Of a DNA stretch of 64,000 nucleotides, positions 42,521 through 55,433 are shown one piece after another. The DNA is from Gnetum montanum (lineage: Eukaryota; Streptophyta; Gnetopsida; Gnetales; Gnetaceae). A program made the translations under genes and the position numbers. The DNA is taken from NCBI GenBank assembly GCA_015680685.1, contig MNCI01017906.1, positions 136,458-200,457 of the forward strand, in the 5' to 3' direction. Below the pieces are notes generated by a model. The model was not told the origin of the DNA and ran no database searches. It saw nothing but the letters and a program-made list of their open reading frames with translations. How positions within the stretch are numbered: position 1 is the stretch's first letter; each line of letters begins with the position of its first letter.

Positions 42521-45500
42521 CGCTCATCCACCAACCCTCCTAAGATCCTACCTTCATGGGATGTGCATTGAGCCTCTAGGTAATGATTCTTTTATGTGTA
42601 TCAAAATATAATAATTTACTAACATAAAAATAGAAAATATGTCATCAATTCTAGTATAGTAGTATTCATTTGATTATTTATGGATTTTTTATCATTGCTA
42701 TTTATTTTTATAAATACACTCTATCATCAATGCCTGTATATCACCTTTGACTAAGCCAAATGTATTTTATCATTACTGAGATTTTTTGAATGTGTAAAGT
42801 AACTAATGTTTAGGTAGATTTCCCATGTAGTTGGAAGCACATCCTTCAACACTTGAAACTAATCTAATGACAACATTTTTATGGAATTAAGCCCCAATGA
42901 AATACTAGTTTAACATGATGATGTATATGAGTCATTAGTTGTTGATCTTACATTACGATATGTATTCATTCAAATATTTGGTTGTCTACCTCATCATCAA
43001 AGTTTCATATCACTCATGCCATTCATGCTAAGTACTATTCTCATTTTTTTCTTACTTATTGAGCTATGTAATCTTTCGATGATGCAATGTGCCCTAAATG
43101 AACACCACATTTTGAAACCCAATCTAAAGAATATTCTAATGTTTCATGTTTTGTTGAGCTATTTTAATCTACCATTTTTTTTAGAAAGCTATGTAACAAA
43201 TTGTTAATTTTCTTGGTCCCATTAAGCATATGAAATCTATTTCCACAAACATTTGGTTCTCAAAGACCTTTTTTGTTGAAAAAAATTCTCTTAAATATAA
43301 AAAAAATTACTATTGCAATTAGCTAGGAAGAGTTATATTTAACTAATTACATTTTCTAATATTTCTAATTTGTGTAAATTCTTAAAAAAGTTTAAGCATG
43401 CTTCTTTCAATTTTTTTTGGTTCAACATCATCTTTGTTTTATCAATTCTCATGCTTCTTTGAGTCTTGTAGATTATAGAAATGTATTGTGAAAGGTACTT
43501 AATGATAGCTTTCATGATCTAAATCCTTTTTATTAAGGGAGTTAACTTTATAGGATTATGGCCACATAAATAGTTATAAAATTATCATTAGTTCATTGAC
43601 CTACTTAAGAAGTCATAATGATGACAATAATTTTTTAAAAAACTCAAACTTTATTCATTGTTAATAAGATAAATTTATTATGACTAGAATCATTAAATTT
43701 TTAATGATACCTCAATCTATAACTATGAAATTTATAGGGTGAGCATCAATATCTAAAAACAATTAGTCAAAAATGTTATTTTTGACTATCAAAGTTATCT
43801 TCTGTAGCCTTTATGCTTTTATAGAAAAAAAAGAGAGAACAAGTTCAAATTTGTGTTGAAATTATAAATTGCTGAATAAGTATACCATCAAGAATAGGTA
43901 TCTTGGGCTCTTTGTGTTAGACTTGTTTAATCACTTGGTAGGAGATAAAATTTTTCATCCATAGAATAAAGAGTATTGTGAAAGCATGCAAGAGTGGTAA
44001 GGTGAGCCATAGGTAATTGAAAGTCAAAGTATGACAAAGCAAGCCTTAAGTCTCTGACTAGGTTAGAGTATGTTAGAAAAGTTAACTACGAGTTAGACCT
44101 TAATCATAGTTGAAAATTGGTAAGAGTCATTATGGAGGTTGCAATGGAAACTACAAGTTAGATCCTCAATCATGATAAGCTTGAAAATATAAGAACAGAT
44201 ATGGATATTAATGCTAGTAAAATCATGAGTTATTATATTTTAATCTAAATTTACTATGAGTGGAAGTATGGGATTATAGTGACGACTACAAGTCATGATG
44301 AGGATTTCAGTGGGAACCACAAGTTGTGATCTACTTAATAAAATCAAGAGAATAGTCACTAGTGGACTTCAAGTGAATAATGAACTTACAATCAAGTTAT
44401 GGTTGGACATAAAAAATAAATACCTAACATCAATAACTTTGAACTTGAAATTTAAAGGGTAAATTTGGCCTAATTCTTCATAATTTTGATAGAATTGACA
44501 TAATAGAGTGTAGATCCATTAATCATTTTGATATGCAACACATTTATTTAAGATATAGACATAGTTTTAAGGGCTCTATTCCCTATACACATAGCCTTGG
44601 AAAAACAATCTTCAAATCATGAGAAATCTCATGATATCAACTAGATTAATGTATTAATTCATCTTGAATTAATTAAAGATTCAAATTCAGGCATCATATA
44701 AAATGACTTTAAATTAAGATGTAAAAATGATGTTGATATTGGGGTTTTAAGAGGATTCATAAGAATCACCTCAAAACCCTTTGAAATTAATCATGGATTG
44801 ATTAATAATTAAGAAATTGAAATGAATAGCTTAGATCTAAGACATATTACATAAATCATACATCAAACATCTTAAGTTTGCATAAACTTGATTAATATTC
44901 AACATGCATGAGATAATGTGGAAGGAACATTTTTTCACTTCTATTTAAAATGAAAAGATAGCAATTACATTCTCAACATCACCAAAGAAAAGTATCGAGA
45001 TCAAAGTACAAGAATCTAGAAAAAGATAAATTTCATGTTCCCATTTTTGAATGGTACTACTACATAACAAAGATGGTGTCTTTTCATTATAAATGTTGTA
45101 ATAAGATAAGTTGTAATTAAGACCTAAAAGGATGTATTATAATAATGGGCATGTCTCTTGAGGTGACCTTTAGGGATTTGACTTAAGGTATTTATAACTA
45201 GGCATTATAGGTCATATCAACACAGAGTTATGAAATTAGTAAAGGCGAGTAATAGGTGCTAGGTGAAGTAGAACAAAAATGTGACTAGCCATCCCTTTTG
45301 ACTGGTGATAGGAAAAACCATGGTGGCAGTGCTAGATAACCTCTAAGGAATAGATGTTAAAGAAACATAGTCTTAAGAAATCCTCAAAACATCACCTAGA
45401 TACATTATTCTACATTAATAAAGCATTCTTTCCATTTTTCTTCAGCATTTTTCCTATTATTTTCTTTACACATAATATTGAATGTAATGTATATTTGACA

Positions 45501-45529
45501 TCTTCCATGACATCTAGAAATGAAATGTC
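42521..45529. other. AT-rich sequence, possible LTR at its right end
   Basis: No coding family seen on either strand. The last roughly 0.8 kb, from a 'tgttgatattgg' near 44732 to 'gaaatgtcaca' at 45529, might be an LTR because a primer-site-like word follows it. I found no second copy in the window, so this stays tentative. Confidence 0.3.
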
Positions 45530-45531
45530 AC

Positions 45532-45543
45532 ATTTGGTATCAA
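45532..45543 (+). other. Possible iMet-tRNA primer binding site
   Basis: TTTGGTATCAAAGT resembles the standard plant primer site TGGTATCAGAGC with one main change, and lies directly after '...gtcaca', a plausible LTR terminus. No gag follows that I can read. Confidence 0.3.
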
Positions 45544-48175
45544 AGTAAACCACAACCCAAGTGCCAATCAAAATCAATGACCAACTACAATCCAATAATG
45601 AGCCTTGGAGCCATGACCTAGGGAGGCTCATGGCTCACCACCAGATGCATCTTACATCTAAATGATCCATGTAAGCTAGAAGATATCCTTCTAGTGATTT
45701 CCTAGAATAATTAAGTTAGGACCACACATCTATAGGAGAACCATGAATGTGTATCATGTTCAAGATAAAGCCCACCAACTAATAAGATTCTTTCAAGGAT
45801 ATTAGTTATCAGGAGATCCAATTATGCCTGAATAAGATACATCAATTACAAGAAATATTGGGAAGAGAAGGATACACTAGTCTAGTAACTCTTACCCATC
45901 TTAAAATATTATTAGAATGTTAATTGATTAAGGTAATTTGAAGTTCCTCCTAGAAGGCTAGTAACCATGGCCTAAGTCGATCTTATCTTATTTGGAACTT
46001 ATTGTGCTAAGCACATAACCCTTATAACCTAGCATTACTCACCTTACCTGAGACCTATGCATTGGTAATTTTAATGGATTCAACCAAGTCATAAGATCAT
46101 CTCATCCCTTCTTAACTAGTAAGGGTTATGACCATAAGATTCATAGGGAAATTACTATCCAATGGCTAATTTTGTGATGTCTTACTTTTGTTAATACCTT
46201 GCTAGGATATACCCATGATCTAAAAGAATAGGCCTACATCACACTTGCAAAATTATAAAGGTATATGTGTTACATTTTGTTTAAGTGTTTGTATATCATT
46301 TATAATCAAATTCAAGTCATCTAGAAGCTACCATGTCACCCATACATCAACCTAGTCATGTCAATTTGGCATAATAGGCTATTTTGGTTCTTTAAAAACC
46401 TAAAAATATAAATTAAGTTTTAAATCCTAAAACCATGCACAACATGTAATACTCGTTGAGATGATTCTAATGATACAAACTTCCTCTAGATCAAACATAC
46501 AGTTTGAGAGATATCGACATTCAAAGTTTCTTTTTATGCATGCTTTATAAAAATAATAAATTAAAAAAATAATTCTTATTAATTTTTTTAAAAAAATTAA
46601 GGCCAAAAATCAAACCCAGAATATTTTCTTATCGAAACTAAACTTTACCCCATCATCTACTGAACCACCACATGAAACACCTCAAAATAAATCTGATTGT
46701 AAACAGAGAATCTTGATGATCCAATTGAGTCAAAAAGTGGAAGCTTGAGCCCCTTTCATGTAACCTTTGATGTAACTTTGATTTGGGAGCTACAATGAAA
46801 GAGGTGCCTTGGATCCATCTTAGAGATTTGATATTTAACCCTATTTCATCATGATCCCAAGGAATCTTCATGTTAAATCATTTTAGGCTCAACTTGTAAT
46901 GTAAAGTGTAATTGATAGCATAAATCAAAATTATGCTACAAATTATGCTAACCATGAGTTCATAGTGTAAATCAAGAATATGCTAGAAATTATACTAGCC
47001 AACATAACCCACAAAATATGCTGATGAAATTATGTTATAATGCTAGGTAGTTACCACATGGGAAACCAACATAAAACAATAGGCCAACAACCTATAAAAG
47101 GAAAACCCAAGATTTTTTTTAGGATCTTTTTGGCATAATTTTCAAAACATCATCCAGTAGCAAAGAAAAGGTTGAGAAGACCATGTTTGTATTCACAATA
47201 AAGTGCAACCCATCCTTCCATGCCCCAAAGCATTACTTTGGTGATGTCATTGCCAAGCTTTAATGCAAAATCAGAGACTTTTGAGGCCTCTACTACAAGG
47301 CTTGAGTGCAAATTAAAGACTTCTGAGGCCTATGCTACAAGGCTTGGGTGCATATCGATGATTTCTAAAACTCTATGAATAATGTTAGATATGTATTTTA
47401 TGAATTTTTTTCATAATTATATAAGTTTGTAATTTTTTTGACTATTTTCTTTCTACTTTTACATACTGGTGTTTTATCGTTCACAGATCAAGAAATTTAG
47501 TTTTTGTTTGTGTATCTATTGTTCTCTCTTCCCATTGATGTTAGGACTAGTAACAAATCTTTTTAAGCCCTTTGGAGATTAGCAAGATTGTTTAAGAAGC
47601 CTTAGATCTTTTAGGCCCATAGCTATTTGTTGAACTATTTGTTTGAGGATTTTTGGCCTTGATCATCCAATTTTTTCCATCGTTATAGTTTCTAATAATA
47701 GAAGAAGGGCCTAGAATCCCTTTTTTATGAACCTACCATATTTGTAATATTGCCATTTTCGAGACCCCATATGTGCTTGCAACCTAGACTAAATACTTTT
47801 TTTTCCACCAGTGTTGTTGAAATTGGTACTTTCCTTTCTTAAATCTAGCATAATCCCTGATTACGTTGTGCCTTTAAAACCTACCATTCTCTGTAGTACG
47901 TAACAAATTTTATGTCATGAATCTATTTGTAGCCTACTCTCAATTTATGATATAACCAAAATTACATCACAACCAGCTGCTTAAGTCATGCTATAACTTA
48001 CCTATCTATTTCACATTGTAGCCTATTTTTTGGTTTGCACGATAGCTTATTCTCCAGTTCCACGCCATATCCTATCACATATTTTACATTGTAACTTGCT
48101 CATATATTTTACATTGTAGCTAGTCCTTTAGTTTATCTTGTATCTAGTTTTTTTACACTATAGCTTGTGATGAGA
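45544..48175. other. AT-rich sequence with short internal repeats
   Basis: No gene recognised. A 42-44-bp unit, '...gaggcctctactacaaggcttgagtgcaaa', is repeated twice at about 47260-47350. A loose 25-30-bp 'acattgtagc' series occupies about 47990-48170. The open frame at 46653-46871 (reverse) matches nothing I know. Confidence 0.4.
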
Positions 48176-48222
48176 CGCGACTTACACTAGGCCGCGATAT
48201 CGCGGCCGACGCGATATCGCGT
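48176..48222 (+). repeat. LTR tip of the Gypsy family ending at an N
   Basis: TGATGAGACGCG, then two GATATC units inside CGCGATATCGCG-like palindromes, then a single N at 48224 and unrelated AT-rich DNA. Only the first roughly 47 bp of an LTR are present. The remainder is presumably missing at an assembly join. Confidence 0.85.
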
Positions 48223-48224
48223 CN

Positions 48225-49305
48225 ACCATTTTATGCTATATCCAATCTTCTCTCTTTGGATCTGAGCCATAGTTGTTGATGCATTATGTTGTAGCCTATT
48301 TTTAACTACTTTTCATTTATGCTTTTCACATCTACTCTTTTGTTGCAAAGCATAGTAGATTTTTCTAGTAATCAAGTTTTCGCTTGTATTTACAACCTAA
48401 AAGACCTTGCTATAGTTAAACATTGCCAATCTCTTAGATGTCTAGGTTGAAGCCCTGCATATGCAAATATCAATGAGAAGCATTACAACTTTATTTGTGT
48501 CAAAATACAAGCTAGATTACACATCCCATGTAAGGAATTAGACTCAAAATGTCAGTTCAAGCTAGTTGACAAAAATGGAAAAGAATACATTCCTTCTCCC
48601 TTTGATAATATAGACGTGGATGATTGAACTTAGAAGAGGGGGATGAATAAGTTCCCCAAATCAAAACTTAAACAAAAAAAGCACACACACAAAAATTTAC
48701 ATGGTTCCCAAACTTGGGTACTCCACACTCAAAGGGTAGATTGCAAGCACACCTCTAGGCTTTGTTGCTCTCAAATTGTGGTTGAAGGGTCCACACCCTA
48801 TATAGTCATCAAGCCCCACTCTGGAGTGTTTTACCATAGCACTAATCACTCAACCCTACAAGGTCCCATTAGGCTTGGAAATGTGGTTTCAAGGCTTTTA
48901 CAACCTTTACAATCCTAAGCTTCATACCAAAGTATTTTATTGTGGCACCAACAATTCAATCCTGTAGGATCCCAACAATCTCAAGTGCATCAACCCTACA
49001 AGGCAACAAGAACAAGAATTACAAGGAAAAATTCCAATTCAATTTGCTAATCCTTGCATAGTTAGGTACAACACATTTTTTGAATCCAAAATGATTAGAT
49101 ATGAAGAGCAACAAAGTATTCAATGATGATTGCATAATGGATATAATAATGCTTGCACATTTTTCAATGCACGTAAAGTCTTCTATAGTTTCTGTGTTGC
49201 CAAATCCTTCTCAAAACTTGTACAATGGCTAGCTAATAGTCACTAATGGTTGTGGGAAATGTCTTTCTCATTCTTGATACATCTCTTTGAATTGACCTTC
49301 AAATC
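48225..49305. other. Unrecognised sequence left of copy H
   Basis: No gene family seen. The stretch near 48620-48720 ('gaacttagaagagggggatgaata') looks like repetitive DNA, but I cannot name it. Confidence 0.35.
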
Positions 49306-49309
49306 TAGG

Positions 49310-49460
49310 ATGATGTCTTTGTATTCTGAAAAATGTCTTTCTGAAGTCTCTACTCTAGAAGACATCTTTGCTTAATGGAAGACATCTTTGCCTCATGAAA
49401 GATATCTTTGGCTGGGGAAAGATGTCTTGCTATTTTTGAAGATATCTTTATGAATTTTCT
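49310..49460. repeat. Short tandem array of 'gaagacatcttt' units
   Basis: About six units of roughly 22-28 bp built on gaa(a)gacatctttgcc and its reverse-like form gatgtcttt, immediately left of the LTR of copy H. Confidence 0.6.
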
Positions 49461-49473
49461 TTGAGTTCATCCC

Positions 49474-50318
49474 TGATGAGTCATGTTTTGACATGCTCTG
49501 ATATTAGATACCTGATATCGGGTCACAACATTGGATACTCGATGTTGGAGCCCAAGATGTGATGTCGAATATCTAATATCATGGGGTATATGCTGACCTA
49601 TAAATATAGCACTTGGGCTCATGCTTTTGATGTCAGTTTTTTGTCATAGTTAGTGAAGCTCTTGCAATTTGTTTTCTCTAGAGTTGGAATATTTTCTGAG
49701 TGCCTGCAATAGGAGTCTAAGTGTGGACAAATCTTTTTTTAAGCACTAATGTACCTAAGCATAGTAGTATGATGAGAGTAAAAATGAACCCTTTTGATAA
49801 TCCTTGTAGCACTGATAATAGATTAAAGTTTCCTTTAATGCACTTTACTTTAATGCATTTAAATTAAGCAATTAATTTTCAGTTGTTAATGAACACAATT
49901 ATGACCACTTCAAGCATACATATAGTGTTTGGTAACCTGACAATGTTTAACGTTTGGTAGCCTAGTAGTGCTATAAGTGTTTAGGATGTGTCCAGGAAAG
50001 TGGGATGGGTCCTTGTGTTAGGCTAGCTAGGTAGTGAATGAATTAGATCTTAAATTACTCTACCTTTCATTTGTGTTGTAGGTGATTAAACTTACAAAAC
50101 ATAAAATGATAAAAATCATGTACCTTAATTACACTTAAACCATATGCTTTAGCTTCACAAGTGTAGTTGAGAAGGCAATGAACATTCTCAATGTCCATTT
50201 CACCTCTTAGAAGAACTAGTGCACTGAAGAACTATAGGTCTATGGAATTCAACCAGATCACGTGTGAATGCTTGAGTGATTCATATGGTTGGGTGTAGGG
50301 GTACCTTGCTACTCATCA
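49474..50318 (+). repeat. 5' LTR of copy H
   Basis: 845 bp, TGATGAG...CTCATCA. U3 shows one intact GATATC and several decayed ones (gatatt, gatgtc, aatatc) at 49500-49580, then CTATAAATA near 49598. The end block 'ggttgggtgtaggggtacc' is as in the other copies read on this strand. Confidence 0.92.
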
Positions 50319-50336
50319 TCGACGTTGTTTCGTGTG
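50319..50336 (+). other. Decayed primer site of copy H
   Basis: TCGACGTTGTTTCGTGTG follows the LTR. It aligns only weakly with the TGGCGCCGTTGCC site, and is called from position. Confidence 0.35.
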
Positions 50337-50622
50337 TTATCTAGGATTTAGTGGAAATCATTCAAAATCATTAGAACAAACCTTAGAGTCATATCATATT
50401 TTACAATTACTACAAAAAAATTTAAAAGCACACTACATTTTTATCATCTAACTAAAAATGTCTTCCTCTCACAGGAATGCTTCTCTACCCAAGTCTAATG
50501 AAGATCATCAACTAGTGCCTCAAAAATATTGAGTGACATATGCTCATCATGATAAGTATGTACCCAATTTCACCTTCATTCTACATCAAGATGAATACTT
50601 GTGGTGGTGTGACATGAAGGGT

Positions 50623-50720
50623 GATGAGACGCGGTTTTCACTAGGCCGCGATATCGCGTCTTCACCTGCGATATCACGTACGCGATATCGCGTCCCGCCG
50701 CCATATCTATAAATAAGAGG
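50623..50720 (+). repeat. LTR tip inserted in gag H, running into a gap
   Basis: TGATGAGACGCGG, three GATATC units with CGCGATATCGCG flanks, then the TATA box region 'ctataaataagagg', and then N. It is the first 98 bp of a GATATC-type LTR in forward orientation. Gag text flanks it on both sides, with only about 20 bp of gag unaccounted for. Confidence 0.9.
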
Positions 50721-50835
50721 NNNNNNNNNNNNNNNNNNNNNNNNNNNNNNNNNNNNNNNNNNNNNNNNNNNNNNNNNNNNNNNNNNNNNNNNNNNNNNNN
50801 NNNNNNNNNNNNNNNNNNNNNNNNNNNNNNNNNNN
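50721..50835. other. Assembly gap (115 N)
   Basis: Unsequenced. Because an LTR start lies directly left and gag continues directly right, the missing piece is at least the rest of an LTR (about 0.75 kb), and possibly a full element. The gap size is therefore probably nominal. Confidence 0.9.
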
Positions 50836-53240
50836 ACCGATTTGTTTTTGCAATGCTCCAAAAAATGCTTATACGATGGGGTCTCTAGGAACTTCATGCT
50901 GAGTATGTTGTGCAACATAGCAATGCTAGGGATTATTTTTCCACTAAGGAACACTATCTTAGGGATCGCCAGTTGGAACAACATTATGAATTCATGAAAG
51001 GAAAATGATTTAATAATTCTTCATTCTTGCTATACCAAAAAGATCATGGGGAACCCTTCTCTGGGATTTTCCATTCAATGAAATTCCTCTCTTTTGCTTT
51101 AGTGAAGGAGGTCAAAACTAGAACCTAGAGTCCACTATTCATAATCCTAGTCTTGGTAAGAATGGATCCAATAACAAAGAAGGATCCAAAGAGGCAAGCC
51201 AAGGTAGGAAAGCAGACAAGAAACAAGATCGTGGTTGTGGCCATGATTACCAAAGAGGGGCTAGTAGGCATCGTGATAGTGCTAGTCATCCTTCTTCTTC
51301 ACCTTCATCATCATCTTCTTCTTCTTTTGGCTTTGATCGCAACCAAAAGAGGTGAGACCATGATAGAGGTGACCAAAATGATCGACGGGACCAAAATAAT
51401 CAAAGGGACCATCGGGCAAGGCAAGATCAAGGATGTGGACATTCAAGAAAGGCACATTGCCATAAATGAAGGGGTAGTAGAGGGCATTGTAGGCACCATA
51501 ATCATGGTCTTAATGAGCTGTTACTTACTACCCAAAGTATGCTCAATATTGTAGAGATAGTACAAATTCTAGCAATGCACGTGAAGGATAGTCAGATCAA
51601 AAGGGTAGGCATGAACAATATTCCTTAGTTCACAAGGGGATATAACTCTAATCCACAAAATCATCTCTAAGCTTTTTAAGATGCATGTGCCTTGTAGAAC
51701 ATAGAGAATGAGTGCAAAAACTTAAGTTTTTCCCAAGGGCACTCATCAAAGAAGCAAAGAACTAGTACTAGTCCTTAGAGTCAAAATCTATCAGACGATG
51801 AAGTACCATGCTTGAATTATTTAATGATAAATATCAAACATACTCTAGAGTGTCTAACTTGAGAAGGCAAATCCAAGGATGGAAACAAGGAACACACAAA
51901 CATTTGGATGCTACCATTAGTTGATACTATTCTTTAATGCACAAATATCCTAGCCATGGTTATTCTCAACTAGATCAACTTCACCACATTGTAGATGGGC
52001 TTTGATCAGAAATAAGAAGAACCCTAGGTGTCTATGCCCAAGGGCAACTGTCAAGATTAAGTGCCTATTAGATACAAAGACTAATCAAACAAGTAGCTAA
52101 AGAGGAGAGTGAATTAAGAAAAAGAGAAAATTTAAAAGAATATAATCACAATCCTGTAATAGTGAGGAAGAATTCGCACCTAATGAGGTGGTGAATAGGA
52201 AAACCTTACCACTCCAAAAATTTCAATCTGAAATTACGACCAAGGTTGATCAATTATGGGACTTCACGGATAGTAGATTTCAAGCTGTCCTAAAAATTGC
52301 TAAAGATTCCAAAGAACAGGGTAGTGATTATGAGTGCATGAGGCACAAGGAAGTTAAACATGCCTATTAAAAAGGTAAGGGCAAGATTGTTTCAATAGAA
52401 GAAGTTTTAGAAAGCAAATCTGATGATGATGATAGGTGTGACATCTACCAGTACGAACATTCTAAGGGATGTTTTCCCATAGTATCACATTTATAGGAGT
52501 CTGGGGTGTATGCTTTGAATCCATGACTAATACAAAGGCAAACATCTAGAAGATTACCTTATCCTCAAGGTAATTTTAGAAAATTCCACTAGCAATAGTA
52601 ATATTATCCAAGTAGAACTCCACTACAATCACAAGAGCAATATCAATAATGGCAATAACCACAATTATGGGCGTTAGCACCACCAAGGCAACAATACCCT
52701 TACAGACAACCTGATCCATATGAGTACTATGTTCAACAACCCCTATCTCCACATGACTCCTCTAGTCATGTTTCTACTTTTCAATATTACTACCACCCTT
52801 CTAATTATTATCGAACTCATTATCCACATGAAAGAAGGGATGCCATCTTTTATCCTTATCCCCCTCCTATCCTTGCACAGGTTCCTTCTCTAGCTACATA
52901 GCTACCACTTGCTCCACTTATGCAGGATAAACTACCAACTCAACTGCAATAACACAACGTTACTAGGGCTATTAATCTACAACCAATTCATTAATCAAGT
53001 GGGTTGAATACTTGATTAAAGAAAATATCTTTCTTTCAACTCTGGATTCCACCTAAGCCCTCAAATACACCTATGGTTGACAATCCTATCCCTCCATCTT
53101 TCTCTATATCAAATTCCTTTGAGTCCCCTTTAGACCAAACATTGCCTAGGATCCATATTGTGATGCTTATTCCCACTGTATTTGATTAGATCTATGTTGA
53201 AAACCTTCCTAGGAAATTAGCTGATCCTGGAAGTCCTCTC

Positions 53241-53675
53241 ATTTATTTGTAGATTACTAAAAATGAACCATGTAAAGCTCTTCTCAACTTAGGTCTTGGT
53301 ATCAATTTAATTTCTCATGTGATATACACTACATAGAACCTACCTCCTCTCAAGAAGAGCAATATTAGATTAGAATTGGTAGACCAATCCATCATTGTTC
53401 CATTGGGATTAGTTGAAGACATTGTATCCACTACCTATGGGTGGTCTTATCCTACTGATTTCCTAATGATTAAGGTGGAGAACTACAAAGGGGATTTCTC
53501 AATCATCATGAGAAGGGCATGGCTTAGCACCATTAATGCAAGAATGGGTATCAAAGATCTTTTCATAGAAATATCCAAAGAAAATGCATTCAAAAAGATC
53601 GAGAAGAAGAAAGTTCCATGCATCGTGTACAGCGATACAAGGTACAATGGTATGCAGAAAAACTCTAGGCTATGA
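53241..53675 (+). pseudogene. Retropepsin remnant of copy H
   Basis: KNEPCKALLNLGLGINLIS (active-site block, Asp changed to Asn), then a clean stretch 53376-53675 with VDQSIIVPLGLVEDIVSTTYGWSYPTDFL, SIIMRRAWLSTINARMGI (normally PIIMGRPWL) and KKKVPCIVYSDT. It continues weakly to CLYATTK near 53735. Catalytic Asp and flap residues are lost, so it is inactive. Confidence 0.85.
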
Positions 53676-53764
53676 AACAAGCATCTATCTCTACATGTAA
53701 GTAGTGTGCACTAGAAGAAAAAATTCAAAGGTGTTTGTATGCAACAACCAAAAAATAGGAGGGC

Positions 53765-53924
53765 ACCACATATGAAACTATTTGGCACAAGATATTAGAT
53801 TATTGTGCTATGCTTTCTTGCAATTTGAAGGAAACTTTGTCAGGACCACATATGAAACTATTTAGCACAAGATATTAGATTATTATGCTATACTTTCTTA
53901 CAATTTGAAGGAAACTTCGATAGA
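53765..53924. repeat. 80-bp tandem duplication
   Basis: Two adjacent units starting 'accacatatgaaactattt' at 53765 and 53845, about 90 percent identical, just after the protease of copy H. Confidence 0.9.
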
Positions 53925-53968
53925 GAGTTGAGGCTTTAGACAACAAACTTCATAGCAAATATGCTTTT

Positions 53969-54091
53969 AATCCTCATGCCGTTCAAGATCTTTTGGTAGT
54001 TTTGATTTCAATCCTCATGTCGTTCAAGATCTTTTGGCAATTTTGATTTTAATTCTCATGCCATTCAAGATCTTTTCGCAATTTTGATTTT
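53969..54091. repeat. 41-bp tandem triplication
   Basis: Three units starting 'aatcctcatgccgttcaag', 'aatcctcatgtcgttcaag' and 'aattctcatgccattcaag' at 53969, 54010 and 54051. Exact 41-bp period. Confidence 0.92.
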
Positions 54092-55432
54092 TGATATACT
54101 TAATTTAATCGATTCAAAATGTGTTAGTAGTTTATGAAATGGCTAGCTTGGCTACTGTTTTTTGCAGTGTCAGTATTAGAATTAAGTTCAGTTTTAGAAG
54201 ATTTGTTCTTTTCCTCGGTCAACATGGGATAGACCAAAGCACAATATGACATTATGCAAGATTTGCATATAAAATAAACACAATGTGGGACAGGCACAAA
54301 ATGATTCCTCCATTGCTTATGAAATCAAAGCTCTAGCTTGCCTATTCTTTTTGCTTCTGAAGTAGGCAGTTTCCAAAGTTGTATTAAAATTTTAGGAGCA
54401 GTGGAACAATTGTGTGAACAATGACACATGTAGGAAGGGAACGAGGGAACACTAAGTGAAACTCAACAATGCACAACAACAGAAGTGATTTCAATTGAAT
54501 TCAATTAGGTGTTGATCAGTTTTCTTAAGAAGAACATCTCTTAGGAAGTAAGAGTTAAACTTAATCTACAACAAAAGAAACAAAGAGAAATCCTTTCCCA
54601 TTCTTAAAGCTTGTAACAATGCAGGGAGACGTGTCTGAATTCTTAACAAGCTATAAGTGACATTTTTAACAAAATAATTGTTAGAGTGTACTAGGAAGAT
54701 TCCAAGAATAACTAGTACTCTGGCATTAATATAGCAAAGAGCAATATTTTATAATCTATTACTCCTTCATTATGAGAATGGAAAATTTCACTTAGAAGAT
54801 GGATGGTCTTTCCTTAGTTAAGTTTGAACTTCAAATCTATTTGGTTACCTTTAGAGGAGAAATTAGATGCTTAATATTGAATTTGAAATTCTGATTCTTC
54901 ATGGGAAAGCAAAATTTACATATGTATTTCACATGGAATAATCCTGAATGACTTAATTGTCTTGGCTTTAATTGGGCAGTTTTTCAAAGTAACTACTAAA
55001 AGATTCGACCAATCTTTAAATTCGACCTTTAACTAATTCAAAATAGATATGTCAAAATATTTTTATCTTGTTCTATCTCTTGGAATTTTTCTCAAGGAAA
55101 TTTGTTCAAAGGAAGCTTAGCACCCAAAGGCTTCGGTTTTTAATTGAAAATGGAGCGGATACTTTGAATGCTTTGAACTAAGGTTTAGGGGCACTCTGTG
55201 ACATGAACCGTACGAATGCTTTGAATGAGGGGATGGCTTGCTCGGGCTTATTAATCAATATAAAACAAAAGATCGTGCTACAAACTCTGGAGATGATGTT
55301 GATCCTGGTCAACAAACATACAGCTCACTTACGTGACAACATTAAGACGAATGAATGCAGTGATCACCTATCCTAAAACGTATTACAGATGCAGAAACTG
55401 CGGCAACTCAGACCAAAACGGTCCAACTGTTT
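54092..55432. other. No gene recognised
   Basis: AT-rich to about 55.1 kb, then rising GC toward the CASP-like frame. It could contain the 3' UTR of that gene on the reverse strand. I see no protein family. Confidence 0.4.
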
Positions 55433-55433
55433 G

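Larger units (their letters stand above)
50458..53240 (+). pseudogene. Gypsy gag remnant, copy H
   Basis: ATG at 50458 (MSSSHRNASLP), the same start as copies A and E. After the insertion and gap, the frame continues with NGSNNKEGSKEASQGRK near 51160, a His/Arg stretch and a nine-serine run near 51310-51335, DQNDRRDQNNQRDH, MNNIP near 51610, KYQTYSRVSNLRRQIQGWKQ-like text near 51830-51890, the knuckle remnant CDIYQYEHSKGCFP near 52435-52480 (second Cys is Tyr), and a Pro/Gln/Tyr-rich tail to about 53100. Stops are frequent. Other-frame open stretches such as 51153-51554 are shadows of this gag. Confidence 0.8.
49474..53930 (+). mobile_element. Gypsy element copy H, 3'-truncated
   Basis: Forward element: 5' LTR (49474-50318), decayed primer site, gag start at 50458, gag, protease to about 53675. 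Then come a short local duplication and unrelated sequence. No RT, integrase, 3' region or 3' LTR follow. Its gag is itself interrupted by an LTR tip and a gap at 50623-50835. Confidence 0.85.

Noticed and set aside
50586-50984. 132-codon reverse-strand frame spanning the gap
   Set aside because: Its middle is N, and both ends are shadows of LTR and gag on the forward strand.
51153-51554. 133-codon forward frame in copy H
   Set aside because: Out of phase with the real gag frame, in which the same bases give the Ser run and Arg/Asp-rich segment conserved in copy E.
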